Origin: Acidobacteriota bacterium
GTDB taxonomy: Bacteria > Acidobacteriota > Thermoanaerobaculia > Multivoradales > JAHEKO01
Direction: 5' to 3'
Length of the DNA: 8,095 bases
Assembly (NCBI GenBank): GCA_024638355.1
Contig: JAHEKO010000047.1
Location: 1 to 8,095, forward strand
How positions within the stretch are numbered: position 1 is the stretch's first letter; each line of letters begins with the position of its first letter. Positions 1 through 5,433 of this stretch are shown here, piece by piece. The position numbers and the translations under genes are program-made. Below the pieces are notes generated by a model, which was not told where the DNA came from, made no database searches, and saw nothing but the letters and a program-made list of their open reading frames with translations.

Positions 1-53
1 GCACAGGCGGCGAGGAGGAGCGCCACACCCAGGATCGCGTAGGTCGTTCTCAT
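1..53 (-). CDS. N-terminus of a putative lipoprotein (partial)
   Basis: Only the first 17 codons and two further bases lie in the window. They read MRTTYAILGVALLLAAC: a short basic start, a hydrophobic core and a classic LAAC lipobox, with Cys17 as the predicted lipidation site. The product should be exported by Sec and lipid-anchored in the envelope. A strong Shine-Dalgarno (GGGAGG) sits 7 nt before the ATG, so this is a genuine start. The mature domain is outside the window and its function cannot be inferred. It lies 226 bp downstream of another lipoprotein gene on the same strand. Confidence 0.75.
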   Translation of the reverse strand, partial: MRTTYAILGVALLLAAC

Positions 54-138
54 CGTCTTTCCTCCCTCGAGACGCTATCACCTCCCCCTGTCGGCTCGTT
101 CGGGATGTTGGCGGTCGAAAGCGGAGGGAGCCGGCCGC

Positions 139-270
139 TCACCACATGCTGGCCCAGACGTCGGAGGTGTCGGCCAGCAGGGTCTCCTGACCCGCCTCTT
201 TCATCGTCGGATCAAACGGTACGAAGGCCGTGCGATCGCACACCGGGATGATCGCGCCTGTGTGCCCGGC
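139..270 (-). pseudogene. 43-residue open frame, possible C-terminal gene remnant
   Basis: An open frame follows an in-frame TGA (271-273) and ends in TGA at 139-141. It would encode 43 residues including AIIPVCDRTAFVPFDPTMKE and ending DVWASMW. The composition (F, V, D, T, W, low Arg) looks more protein-like than most accidental frames in such GC-rich DNA. It has no convincing start: the only internal ATG (codon 23) lacks a Shine-Dalgarno. It may be the eroded end of a lost gene, or chance. I recognise no family. Confidence 0.2.
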
Positions 271-279
271 TCACGAGGC

Positions 280-777
280 CTAGCCGTCGGCGGCTGCCGG
301 GGGACCGTCCGCGTTGAACATGTCGACGACGACCATCCAGCTGCCGTCCGGCTGTTTCTTCCAGACGGTCAGGTACTTGCCGACGATCTCGATCGGACTC
401 CCCTCGGGCGCCATCCGCATCTCGTATGCACCGACCGTGTAGCCGAGGTCGCCGGCGTCCGCGACCTCGGCGGAGGCCGGTGCCCAGGTGACGGAGAACT
501 CCGGGATCTCTTCGAGGGCCGCGATCGCCTCCCGGATGGCCTCCCTGCCGACAGCCAGAGGAGCGCCGGGTGGCAGCAGAGAGGCGTCGGCCACGACCTG
601 AGCCGCGAAGACGTCGGCCGGGCTGTCGCTTGCCGAGTACGCTTCGAACCAGGACGCGTCGGTCTGCAGCAGGGACGCACGCTCGGCTTCGAGGTCGATC
701 GGGGGCGGAGCTTCGGCCGTGGGGGCGCAAGCGAGCGCCATCAATGACAAGAGCGCGACGCCGAATAGAACACGCAT
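280..777 (-). CDS. SnoaL-like/DUF4440 family lipoprotein
   Basis: This is a 165-residue exported protein. Residues 1-16 form a signal peptide (RVLFGVALLSLMALA) followed by Cys17 and a Pro/Ala-rich linker, so it is probably a lipoprotein, though ALAC is not an ideal lipobox. Residues about 28-158 match the NTF2-like cone fold of the SnoaL/DUF4440 group: an amphipathic first helix (LQTDASWFEAYSASD), a VGREAIREAI helix, and the typical C-terminal strands GKYLTVWKKQPDGSWMVVVDMFNAD. Members bind small ligands or have unknown roles; no catalytic residues can be assigned. I chose ATG 777 over an upstream in-frame start at 864 because it begins the signal peptide and has GGAGG 5 nt upstream. It is separated from the DUF3303 gene by 161 bp and may have its own promoter. 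Confidence 0.85.
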   Translation of the reverse strand: MRVLFGVALLSLMALACAPTAEAPPPIDLEAERASLLQTDASWFEAYSASDSPADVFAAQVVADASLLPPGAPLAVGREAIREAIAALEEIPEFSVTWAPASAEVADAGDLGYTVGAYEMRMAPEGSPIEIVGKYLTVWKKQPDGSWMVVVDMFNADGPPAAADG

Positions 778-938
778 GTTCACCTCCGGAAGGTGGGGTC
801 CAGCGATTGACGGAACACCTTGATGGTACACGCGCGCGGCGAAGAGGTGGCGAGTCTTCCTCACCAGCGGCGGTCCGCGGGATCAACCGCAGGTCGTTCG
901 AAACAACCAAAAGCAGATCGTGCGGCCTTCCACTTCGG

Positions 939-1235
939 CTACCGGTCTGAGAACCTCTCCCGACCGACCGCGCGGGTCTCTTCGTCGTCGAGGACGGGCG
1001 TCACCTCGGCGTCGAGGATCTCGTTCCAGTTCAACAGCCACCTGTGGACTGCCGTGCCGTCACTCGCTTCGCAGACGGCGACGCCGGTGAAGCTGACCAG
1101 GTCGTGCCAGCGGCCGATGAGCTTGACGTTCTCGCCCATGTCCTTGGCGTCGTCCTCCGCGGTCATCTCGGAGAACGACTTCAAGGCGTCGTGTCGCTTG
1201 TCGGCATGAATCTGCCAGGAAACCAGGAATTTCAT
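939..1235 (-). CDS. DUF3303 domain-containing protein
   Basis: A small soluble 98-residue protein with no signal peptide or membrane segment. It opens with MKFLVSWQIHADKR, has the central GRWHD (41-45) followed by a GVAVCEASD strand (51-59), and ends with WNEILDAEVTPVLDDEE (70-86). This order is typical of the DUF3303 family, predicted to adopt a dimeric alpha+beta (ferredoxin-like) barrel. Its biochemical role is unknown. The ATG is preceded by AGAGGAG with 7 nt spacing. It lies 82 bp downstream of the SDR gene on the same strand and may be co-transcribed with it, although that gap contains inverted repeats. Confidence 0.85.
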   Translation of the reverse strand: MKFLVSWQIHADKRHDALKSFSEMTAEDDAKDMGENVKLIGRWHDLVSFTGVAVCEASDGTAVHRWLLNWNEILDAEVTPVLDDEETRAVGRERFSDR

Positions 1236-1273
1236 GGACTTTCTCCTCTAGAAACCGGAATGTGGACCACCGT

Positions 1274-1316
1274 CAGCGGGGTCGCAGGATCCTACCAGCG
1301 GCGCCTCGGCCCGCTG
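1274..1316. repeat. Overlapping inverted repeats after the SDR stop
   Basis: CAGCGGG (1274-1280) and CCCGCTG (1310-1316) are perfect 7-bp inverted arms. Inside them CAGCGG (1296-1301) can pair with CCGCTG (1311-1316) across a 9-nt loop, so two mutually exclusive hairpins share one arm. An AGGATCCT palindrome (1286-1293) lies between. On the minus strand the first arm begins one base after the SDR stop codon. No U-tract follows, so this is at best a weak terminator or processing hairpin between the SDR and DUF3303 genes. Confidence 0.35.
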
Positions 1317-1317
1317 T

Positions 1318-2085
1318 TCAGCCATCGTGCGTCCACTGACTGCACAAGCCGCCGGTCGTCTCCCCACCGTCGAGAACGTAGACGTGACCGGTGGCGAAGG
1401 CGGCTTCCTCGGATGCCAGAAACGCGAACAGCGCCGCGATCTCCTCGGGCTCGGCGTGCCGCCCGAGCGGGATCTTGTGGTTCACCGCCGCCAGCATGTC
1501 GTCGGTGTACTCGGCCCGCTGCATCGGAGTGAGCACGTAGCCGGGCGAGATCGCGTTGACCCGGACCGCGGGAGCGAGCTCGAGCGCCATCGCCCGCGTC
1601 AGCGCGATCACGCCGCCCTTGCTGGCGCTGTAGTCGGCGTAGTGCGGGTAGCCGGTGGAGCCGGCGGTGGAAGCGGTGTTGAGGATCACTCCGCTGCCCC
1701 GGGCCGCCATGTGGCGCGCCGCGGTCTGCGCCGCGTAGAACATCCCGGTCAGGTTGACGCCGAGGACCTCGTCCCACTCTTCGGGCGTGATGTCGAGGAA
1801 GTCGTGGCGGATGCTGATGCCGGCGTTATTGATCAGCACGTCGACCGATCCCATGCGGGCGATCGCCTCGTCGAAAGCCGCCGTGACCTGCTCGAGGCTG
1901 GAGACGTCGGCCTCGATCACCGCGGCGAGATCGGGCAGCTCGTCGTACACCCGGGAGCAGGCGTCGGCGCTGCGGTCGAGCACGCAGACGCTGCATCCCT
2001 CCTCGAGGAAGCGTGCCGCCGTTGCCTGCCCGATGCCGCTGGCGCCCCCGGTGACGAGAACGTTCTTGCCTTTCAGGCCCCGAAT
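1318..2085 (-). CDS. SDR family NAD(P)-dependent oxidoreductase, ATT start
   Basis: A 255-residue classical short-chain dehydrogenase/reductase, probably a cytosolic oxidoreductase for an unknown alcohol or ketone. The order of motifs is complete: TGGASGIG cofactor loop (12-19), Asp37 at the end of beta-2 favouring NAD(H), NNAG (86-89), Asn111, Ser139, the Tyr152-SAS-Lys156 active site, and PGYVLTPM. The reading frame has no ATG, GTG or TTG before the glycine motif. An in-frame TAA sits directly before the AGGAG, and 7 nt later comes ATT CGG GGC CTG AAA GGC. Relatives typically begin MxxLxGK, so ATT at 2083-2085 aligns with the expected initiator; CTG at codon 4 is the alternative. The first GTG (codon 35) would delete the cofactor loop and is not credible. 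It is divergent from the hydrolase gene. Confidence 0.9.
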   Translation of the reverse strand: MRGLKGKNVLVTGGASGIGQATAARFLEEGCSVCVLDRSADACSRVYDELPDLAAVIEADVSSLEQVTAAFDEAIARMGSVDVLINNAGISIRHDFLDITPEEWDEVLGVNLTGMFYAAQTAARHMAARGSGVILNTASTAGSTGYPHYADYSASKGGVIALTRAMALELAPAVRVNAISPGYVLTPMQRAEYTDDMLAAVNHKIPLGRHAEPEEIAALFAFLASEEAAFATGHVYVLDGGETTGGLCSQWTHDG

Positions 2086-2087
2086 GG

Positions 2088-2096
2088 GTGGTCTCC
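2088..2096 (-). promoter_or_regulatory. Ribosome binding site that fixes the SDR start at ATT
   Basis: On the minus strand the sequence reads TAAAGGAGACCACCC then ATT. The AGGAG lies 7 nt before ATT, the standard spacing, and overlaps nothing else. This site is the main argument that translation begins at the ATT codon and not at a downstream GTG. Confidence 0.6.
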
Positions 2097-2221
2097 TTTA
2101 TCGATGCGGCCTCGTCGTCGACACCGCTGAGCCTACCTCTGTTGCCTGCCGTCCTCTCCGTTTCGAGCGGAACCTTTCCGGTGGCCGGGCCGTAGGCGAT
2201 TCTAGAGAGCTACGAGTGACG

Positions 2222-3289
2222 ATGCCCCAGAGGAGCTGGTTCAAGCGCGTCTGCCTCGGTTTGGGAGGTCTGCTGGTCTTTCTCCCTGTGGCTGGGACGG
2301 TGTATCAGGAGATCTCCGAGACGAGGGACCTGGCTCGCTATCCGGCCCCGGGAGAGCTGGTGGAGGTGGATGGGCACTTGATGCACGTCCACTGCCTGGG
2401 GCAGGGGAGCCCGACCGTCGTGTTGGAACAGGGTCTGAACGGAGTCGCTGCCGCCTGGGGGGAGATTCATGAGCAGATAGCTCTGGTCACTCGCGTTTGC
2501 GCCTACGACCGGGCCGGGCTGGGTTACAGCGAGCCCATCGATCGTCCGACGCGCGCTCCGGAGGTCGCCGAGCTCCTGGCCAAGCTGCTGCGCAATGCCG
2601 GTATCGAGGACGACCTGATCCTGGTCGGCTGGTCCGCCGGAGGCGTCTACATTCGCGAGCTCTACCGTCGGCACCCCGAGCGGATCCTAGCGATGCTGCT
2701 CCTGGAGTCCAGTCACGAGCAGCAGGCGAGGCGATACCCGGATCCGCCGGCGGGGGGTGGCGGCGGCGATTCCATATTGAAGGTCGCCAGATACCTGGCG
2801 CCCGTGGGCCTGGTGCGACTCAGCGGCATGGTCCCGAACCGCTTCGAGACATTCCGCGGCTCGAACGACCTGAAGGCACGCCTGATCGCGCTTTACGAGC
2901 AGTCCCATGTCGTCGGAACGATGTTGAGGGAGTCGGAGGCGTTCAACTTCGACATCGACGGAGACCCACCGGCATCTCTCGGCGACCTTCCGCTGATCGT
3001 CCTCAGCGCGGGAAGACCGGCCGAGGTTTCCGAGACGATGTCGCCGGAAACGCTGGAGTACGTTCGGCGGAAGCGAGAGGTCGAGCGCGAGCTGCAACGC
3101 GAGCTTGCGGAGCTTTCGACTCGAGGCAGGCAGGTCATTGCCACGGAAAGCGGCCATGCGATTGCCTCCGATCAACCCGAGCTGGTGATCGAGTCCGCGA
3201 GGGAGCTGGTTCGGGGGGTCCGCTCCGCTCGGAGTCGAGCCGACGGCGGTCTCGACTCGCCCTTACGGAAAGCTCTCGGGCCGCGGTAG
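2222..3289 (+). CDS. Membrane-anchored alpha/beta hydrolase
   Basis: A 355-residue alpha/beta-hydrolase-fold protein. Residues 8-28 (KRVCLGLGGLLVFLPVAGTVY) form an N-terminal membrane anchor or uncleaved signal, so the catalytic domain is probably outside the cytoplasmic membrane. The domain starts with VDGHLMHVHCLGQGSPTVVLEQG, has YDRAGLGYSE (95-104), the nucleophile elbow GWSAG with Ser138, and the histidine in ESGHAIASDQPE (His312). No clear Asp follows beta-7 (LIVLSAGRP); Glu162 after beta-6 (MLLLES) could be the acid, as in some haloalkane dehalogenases. Substrate unknown. ATG 2222 is chosen; in-frame GTG 2216 has a slightly better placed GAGAG. The open frame upstream to 1754 is antisense to the SDR. 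The 3' end overlaps the convergent membrane-protein gene, and part of it recurs at 4841. Confidence 0.88.
   Translation: MPQRSWFKRVCLGLGGLLVFLPVAGTVYQEISETRDLARYPAPGELVEVDGHLMHVHCLGQGSPTVVLEQGLNGVAAAWGEIHEQIALVTRVCAYDRAGLGYSEPIDRPTRAPEVAELLAKLLRNAGIEDDLILVGWSAGGVYIRELYRRHPERILAMLLLESSHEQQARRYPDPPAGGGGGDSILKVARYLAPVGLVRLSGMVPNRFETFRGSNDLKARLIALYEQSHVVGTMLRESEAFNFDIDGDPPASLGDLPLIVLSAGRPAEVSETMSPETLEYVRRKREVERELQRELAELSTRGRQVIATESGHAIASDQPELVIESARELVRGVRSARSRADGGLDSPLRKALGPR
3182..3204 (+). repeat. 23-bp direct repeat, copy 1 (in hydrolase 3' end)
   Basis: The 23 bases beginning CTGGTGATCGAGTCCGCGAG occur again, identical and in the same orientation, at 4841-4863. Here they encode LVIESAR, a natural part of the C-terminal helix of the hydrolase. 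Similarity continues imperfectly for roughly 35 bases beyond the exact match. Confidence 0.85.
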
Positions 3290-3805
3290 CGTGGCGCCGG
3301 CGACGCTCATCAGCACGACGAGAGCCGCGAGGAGCCCCATGGTGATGTTCCAGGCCCGACTCGGGTTGCGATGCCACGTCACCACGAGCACGGACATCGC
3401 CAGCGTTTGCAGCACGATTTCCCAGAGGCCGAGGATCTGCCCCGGGATGGGAGCCTTGGTGTAGATCATCCCCTCGACGGAGCCGGGAGCCGGTCCCGCC
3501 GTGGACAGGATCGCGAGCCCCAGGAAGAGTCCCCAGAGCTTGAGCCAACCGAGCCTCTCGTCGAGAAACACCCGGCGGAAGGGATAGAGCGCCAGGGCGA
3601 AGATCAGGCCACGGATCACCTGAAGCGCGGGCCCCAGCGCCACGCGGGGGGAGTCCGTGGGAACCATGATCGAGCACTCCTCATTGAAGAGCGTCGGATA
3701 GTCCATGATCTTGTAGGCCAGCACGCCGACGATCATGTAGGTGACCATGTGACAGGCCGTGATGCGGAAGAAGAAGCGGCCGAAGCCGATCTCACTGGGC
3801 TTCAT
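3263..3805 (-). CDS. Five-helix integral membrane protein, unknown function
   Basis: A 180-residue hydrophobic protein I cannot assign to a family. Predicted membrane helices lie at about residues 11-31 (FFFRITACHMVTYMIVGVLA), 57-75, 87-104 (WLKLWGLFLGLAILSTAG), 119-143 and 151-171. The loop after helix 1 (DYPTLFNEECSIMVPTDSPR) and the one before helix 4 (GSVEGMIYTKAPIPGQ) are the main soluble parts. No catalytic motif is visible. ATG 3805 has GGAGG 6 nt upstream, so the start is secure. It follows the Fpg-like gene by 121 bp on the same strand and could be read through from it. Its last 27 bp overlap the end of the convergent hydrolase gene. Confidence 0.8.
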   Translation of the reverse strand: MKPSEIGFGRFFFRITACHMVTYMIVGVLAYKIMDYPTLFNEECSIMVPTDSPRVALGPALQVIRGLIFALALYPFRRVFLDERLGWLKLWGLFLGLAILSTAGPAPGSVEGMIYTKAPIPGQILGLWEIVLQTLAMSVLVVTWHRNPSRAWNITMGLLAALVVLMSVAGATLPRPESFP

Positions 3806-3926
3806 TACGAGCCTCCATGTATTTCGATCTCACTAGAGCGCGGCGCTCCCGGACCAGGCCGCAGGTCGGTGAGGATCTCGAGCCAAGCCTCGTTCTGGTT
3901 GCAGCTCGGAACGGCGCGGGCTGCCT

Positions 3927-4757
3927 TCACCGGACTGGCTGGCACCGGGTGCAGAAGTAGATGCTCCCTCCGGCGAACGTCGCTTTGGAGATCGGCGTTT
4001 CGCAGCTCGGGCAGGGCGTGCCCACGGTCTTGCGGCTGAGGACCGTTCGGTAGCCGCCAGCCTGGCCGAAGAGGTCGGTCTCGGTATCCCGGCCGCCGCC
4101 CTCGACCATCGCCCGGAGGGTGCCGCGGACCGAGGCGTGGAGCGGTTCGAATTCGGAATCGGAGACGCTGGCCATCTTTCGCTTCGGGTGGATTCTGGCG
4201 TTGAAGAGGATGTCTTGCAGGACCCCGTTGCCGAGGCCCGGCACCCGCTGCTCGGTTGCCAGGAAGGCCTTGGCGCTGAGCTTCTCGAAGCGGGGTACGT
4301 CGCGCAGACCGCGGAAGTAGGCGCGGGTGAATCCATCGGCGAGAGGCGACGGCTTCTCGCGCGCGGCCCGGTAGTAGTCGTTGTCCAGATCCTTCCCCTC
4401 GAAGCAGACGATCCCGCCGTACATCCGGATGGCGACCCAGAAGAACGATGAATCGGTGAACTCCAGCAGGAGCTGATGCTTGTCGGGGACGGCCGTGGGG
4501 TCGTTGGCGTAGCGCAGGACGGGGCCCTCCTGGAAGACCAGGGAGGTCCGTCCCAGGCGGACGCGCACCATGCCGCCCTGGGGCTCGGCTGCCGACACGC
4601 GCTTCCCCCTCAGCCGTTCAGGGTACTCCCGCGGATCGCCGTGAAACCAGGCGAGCTTGTGCGGTGACTGGAGGACGGTCACGTCGCGGATCCTCTTGCC
4701 CGTCAAGGTTCGGGCGATCTGGTCCGAGAGGACTACGGCCTCCGGCAGCTCGATCAT
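3927..4757 (-). CDS. Atypical Fpg/Nei family DNA glycosylase (MIELPE type)
   Basis: A 276-residue member of the formamidopyrimidine-DNA glycosylase / endonuclease VIII family, which excises oxidised bases. The helix-two-turn-helix region is clear (VPGLGNGVLQDILFNARIHP, 172-191, with the conserved Asn177). The C-terminal zinc finger is intact, with Cys249, Cys252, Cys269 and Cys272. The N-terminus is MIELPEA where Fpg/Nei have MPELPE: the catalytic Pro is Ile2, while Glu3 is kept. The Lys of the usual RRGK strand also appears replaced (PQGGMVRV, 59-66), as does the Arg of the finger hairpin (FAGGSIYFC, 261-269). I recall such MIE-type sequences as a recurring divergent branch, so this is probably a subfamily and not a decayed gene. 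AGGAGG lies 7 nt before the ATG. Activity as a glycosylase is not assured. Confidence 0.88.
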   Translation of the reverse strand: MIELPEAVVLSDQIARTLTGKRIRDVTVLQSPHKLAWFHGDPREYPERLRGKRVSAAEPQGGMVRVRLGRTSLVFQEGPVLRYANDPTAVPDKHQLLLEFTDSSFFWVAIRMYGGIVCFEGKDLDNDYYRAAREKPSPLADGFTRAYFRGLRDVPRFEKLSAKAFLATEQRVPGLGNGVLQDILFNARIHPKRKMASVSDSEFEPLHASVRGTLRAMVEGGGRDTETDLFGQAGGYRTVLSRKTVGTPCPSCETPISKATFAGGSIYFCTRCQPVR

Positions 4758-4840
4758 GACGCGACCTCCTGTCGAGCAGACTTGGTGCCGACAGAATCAG
4801 AGTACCCGAGCCTTCGAGTCCGCGTCGCCACCCAAAGCGA

Positions 4841-4863
4841 CTGGTGATCGAGTCCGCGAGGGA
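4841..4863 (+). repeat. 23-bp direct repeat, copy 2 (DinB-Fpg gap)
   Basis: Identical over 23 bases to 3182-3204. Beyond the exact match, 4864-4900 still resembles 3205-3241 at roughly three bases in four by eye, and this reaches into the last codons of the DinB-like gene. Read on the plus strand it gives LVIESAR followed by DPVGGSAQ, echoing the C-terminus of the hydrolase. It is either a remnant of a paralogous hydrolase gene's 3' end or a copied fragment. Confidence 0.8.
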
Positions 4864-4878
4864 CCCGGTCGGCGGGTC
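4862..4878 (-). terminator. Possible hairpin after the DinB-like gene
   Basis: GACCCG (4862-4867) and CGGGTC (4873-4878) form a perfect 6-bp stem with a 5-nt loop, starting 3 nt after the DinB-like stop codon on the minus strand. No U-run follows, so intrinsic termination is uncertain. The hairpin lies at the edge of repeat copy 2, and the matching arm is absent from copy 1. Confidence 0.3.
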
Positions 4879-4881
4879 TGC

Positions 4882-5391
4882 TCAGCTCGGCGTCGGCCCG
4901 GTGCGGAGCCAGCGCTTGATGAACTTCGTGGCCGTGCGGTAGTGGCTGCTCGTGTTCGCGGCCAGGTAGGTCATCAAGGGGACCTTTTTCGTCCACGGAA
5001 AGAAGCCGGGCGTCAGGATCTCGGTCTCCTCGAGCTCTCGGGCCAAGGTCAGGATCTCCCGGTACGACGCGTCGAACTCCGCCCTGACGGTGCGCCACGA
5101 TTCGTTCCGGTGCTTCTTCCAGATGGCCTGATTGAGCCGCGGGGTCTCGTTCCACTTGTAACCCGCGGCCGGTAGGTCGGGCTCCCGGCCTTCCCGGCCG
5201 TCGCGATACCAGCGCAGGAACATCTGCTCCCACTCCGTCAGGTGAGCGCACAGGTCCTTGACGGTCCAGCCGTCTCCCCAGACGGCTGCCGTGGCGTAGG
5301 AGCGCGACGGGAGCGACTCGACGAGATCCACGAAGATCTCGTGTTCCCTCTCGATGGCTTCGAGGAGCTTCTTTTTCGACTGAAACTTCAT
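4882..5391 (-). CDS. DinB-superfamily protein, ClbS/DfsB-like
   Basis: A 169-residue soluble four-helix-bundle protein. The sequence is very close in layout to ClbS/DfsB-family proteins: MKFQSKKKLLEAIEREHEIF, then WTVKDLCAHLTEWEQMFLRWY (42-62, His50), the GYKWNETPRLNQAIW signature (77-91), PGFFPWTKKVPLMTYLAANT (128-147) and SHYRTATKFIKRWL with His150. ClbS is the colibactin self-resistance protein of E. coli and acts on the toxin's reactive cyclopropane. Most relatives outside that cluster have unknown targets, so detoxification is only an inference here. ATG 5391 is preferred to GTG 5412 because family members start MKF and AGGG lies upstream; GTG 5412 has no Shine-Dalgarno. The last residues (TGPTPS) fall in the repeat-derived segment. 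It follows the SGNH gene by 42 bp. Confidence 0.88.
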   Translation of the reverse strand: MKFQSKKKLLEAIEREHEIFVDLVESLPSRSYATAAVWGDGWTVKDLCAHLTEWEQMFLRWYRDGREGREPDLPAAGYKWNETPRLNQAIWKKHRNESWRTVRAEFDASYREILTLARELEETEILTPGFFPWTKKVPLMTYLAANTSSHYRTATKFIKRWLRTGPTPS

Positions 5392-5433
5392 CGATCCAGA
5401 CCCTGGGCGCACTATCGCCGCGAGGGGCGGAGG

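Noticed and set aside
262..747. Plus-strand open frame opposite the DUF4440 gene
   Set aside because: Antisense shadow with no ribosome site and biased composition.
1318..1983. Shorter SDR starting at GTG 1983
   Set aside because: It would remove the Rossmann glycine loop TGGASGIG, which is present in frame upstream with a good ribosome binding site.
1754..2221. Long plus-strand open frame upstream of the hydrolase
   Set aside because: It is antisense to the SDR gene, shows no protein-like features, and the hydrolase has a natural start with its membrane anchor at 2222.
3288..3307. AGCGT/ACGCT inverted repeat at the hydrolase stop
   Set aside because: Only a 5-bp stem with mismatched interior and no U-tract, and it lies inside the membrane-protein coding sequence; not convincing as a terminator.
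2497..3345. 282-codon plus-strand frame within the hydrolase
   Set aside because: Out-of-frame, Arg-rich shadow of the hydrolase, which carries intact GWSAG and His motifs.
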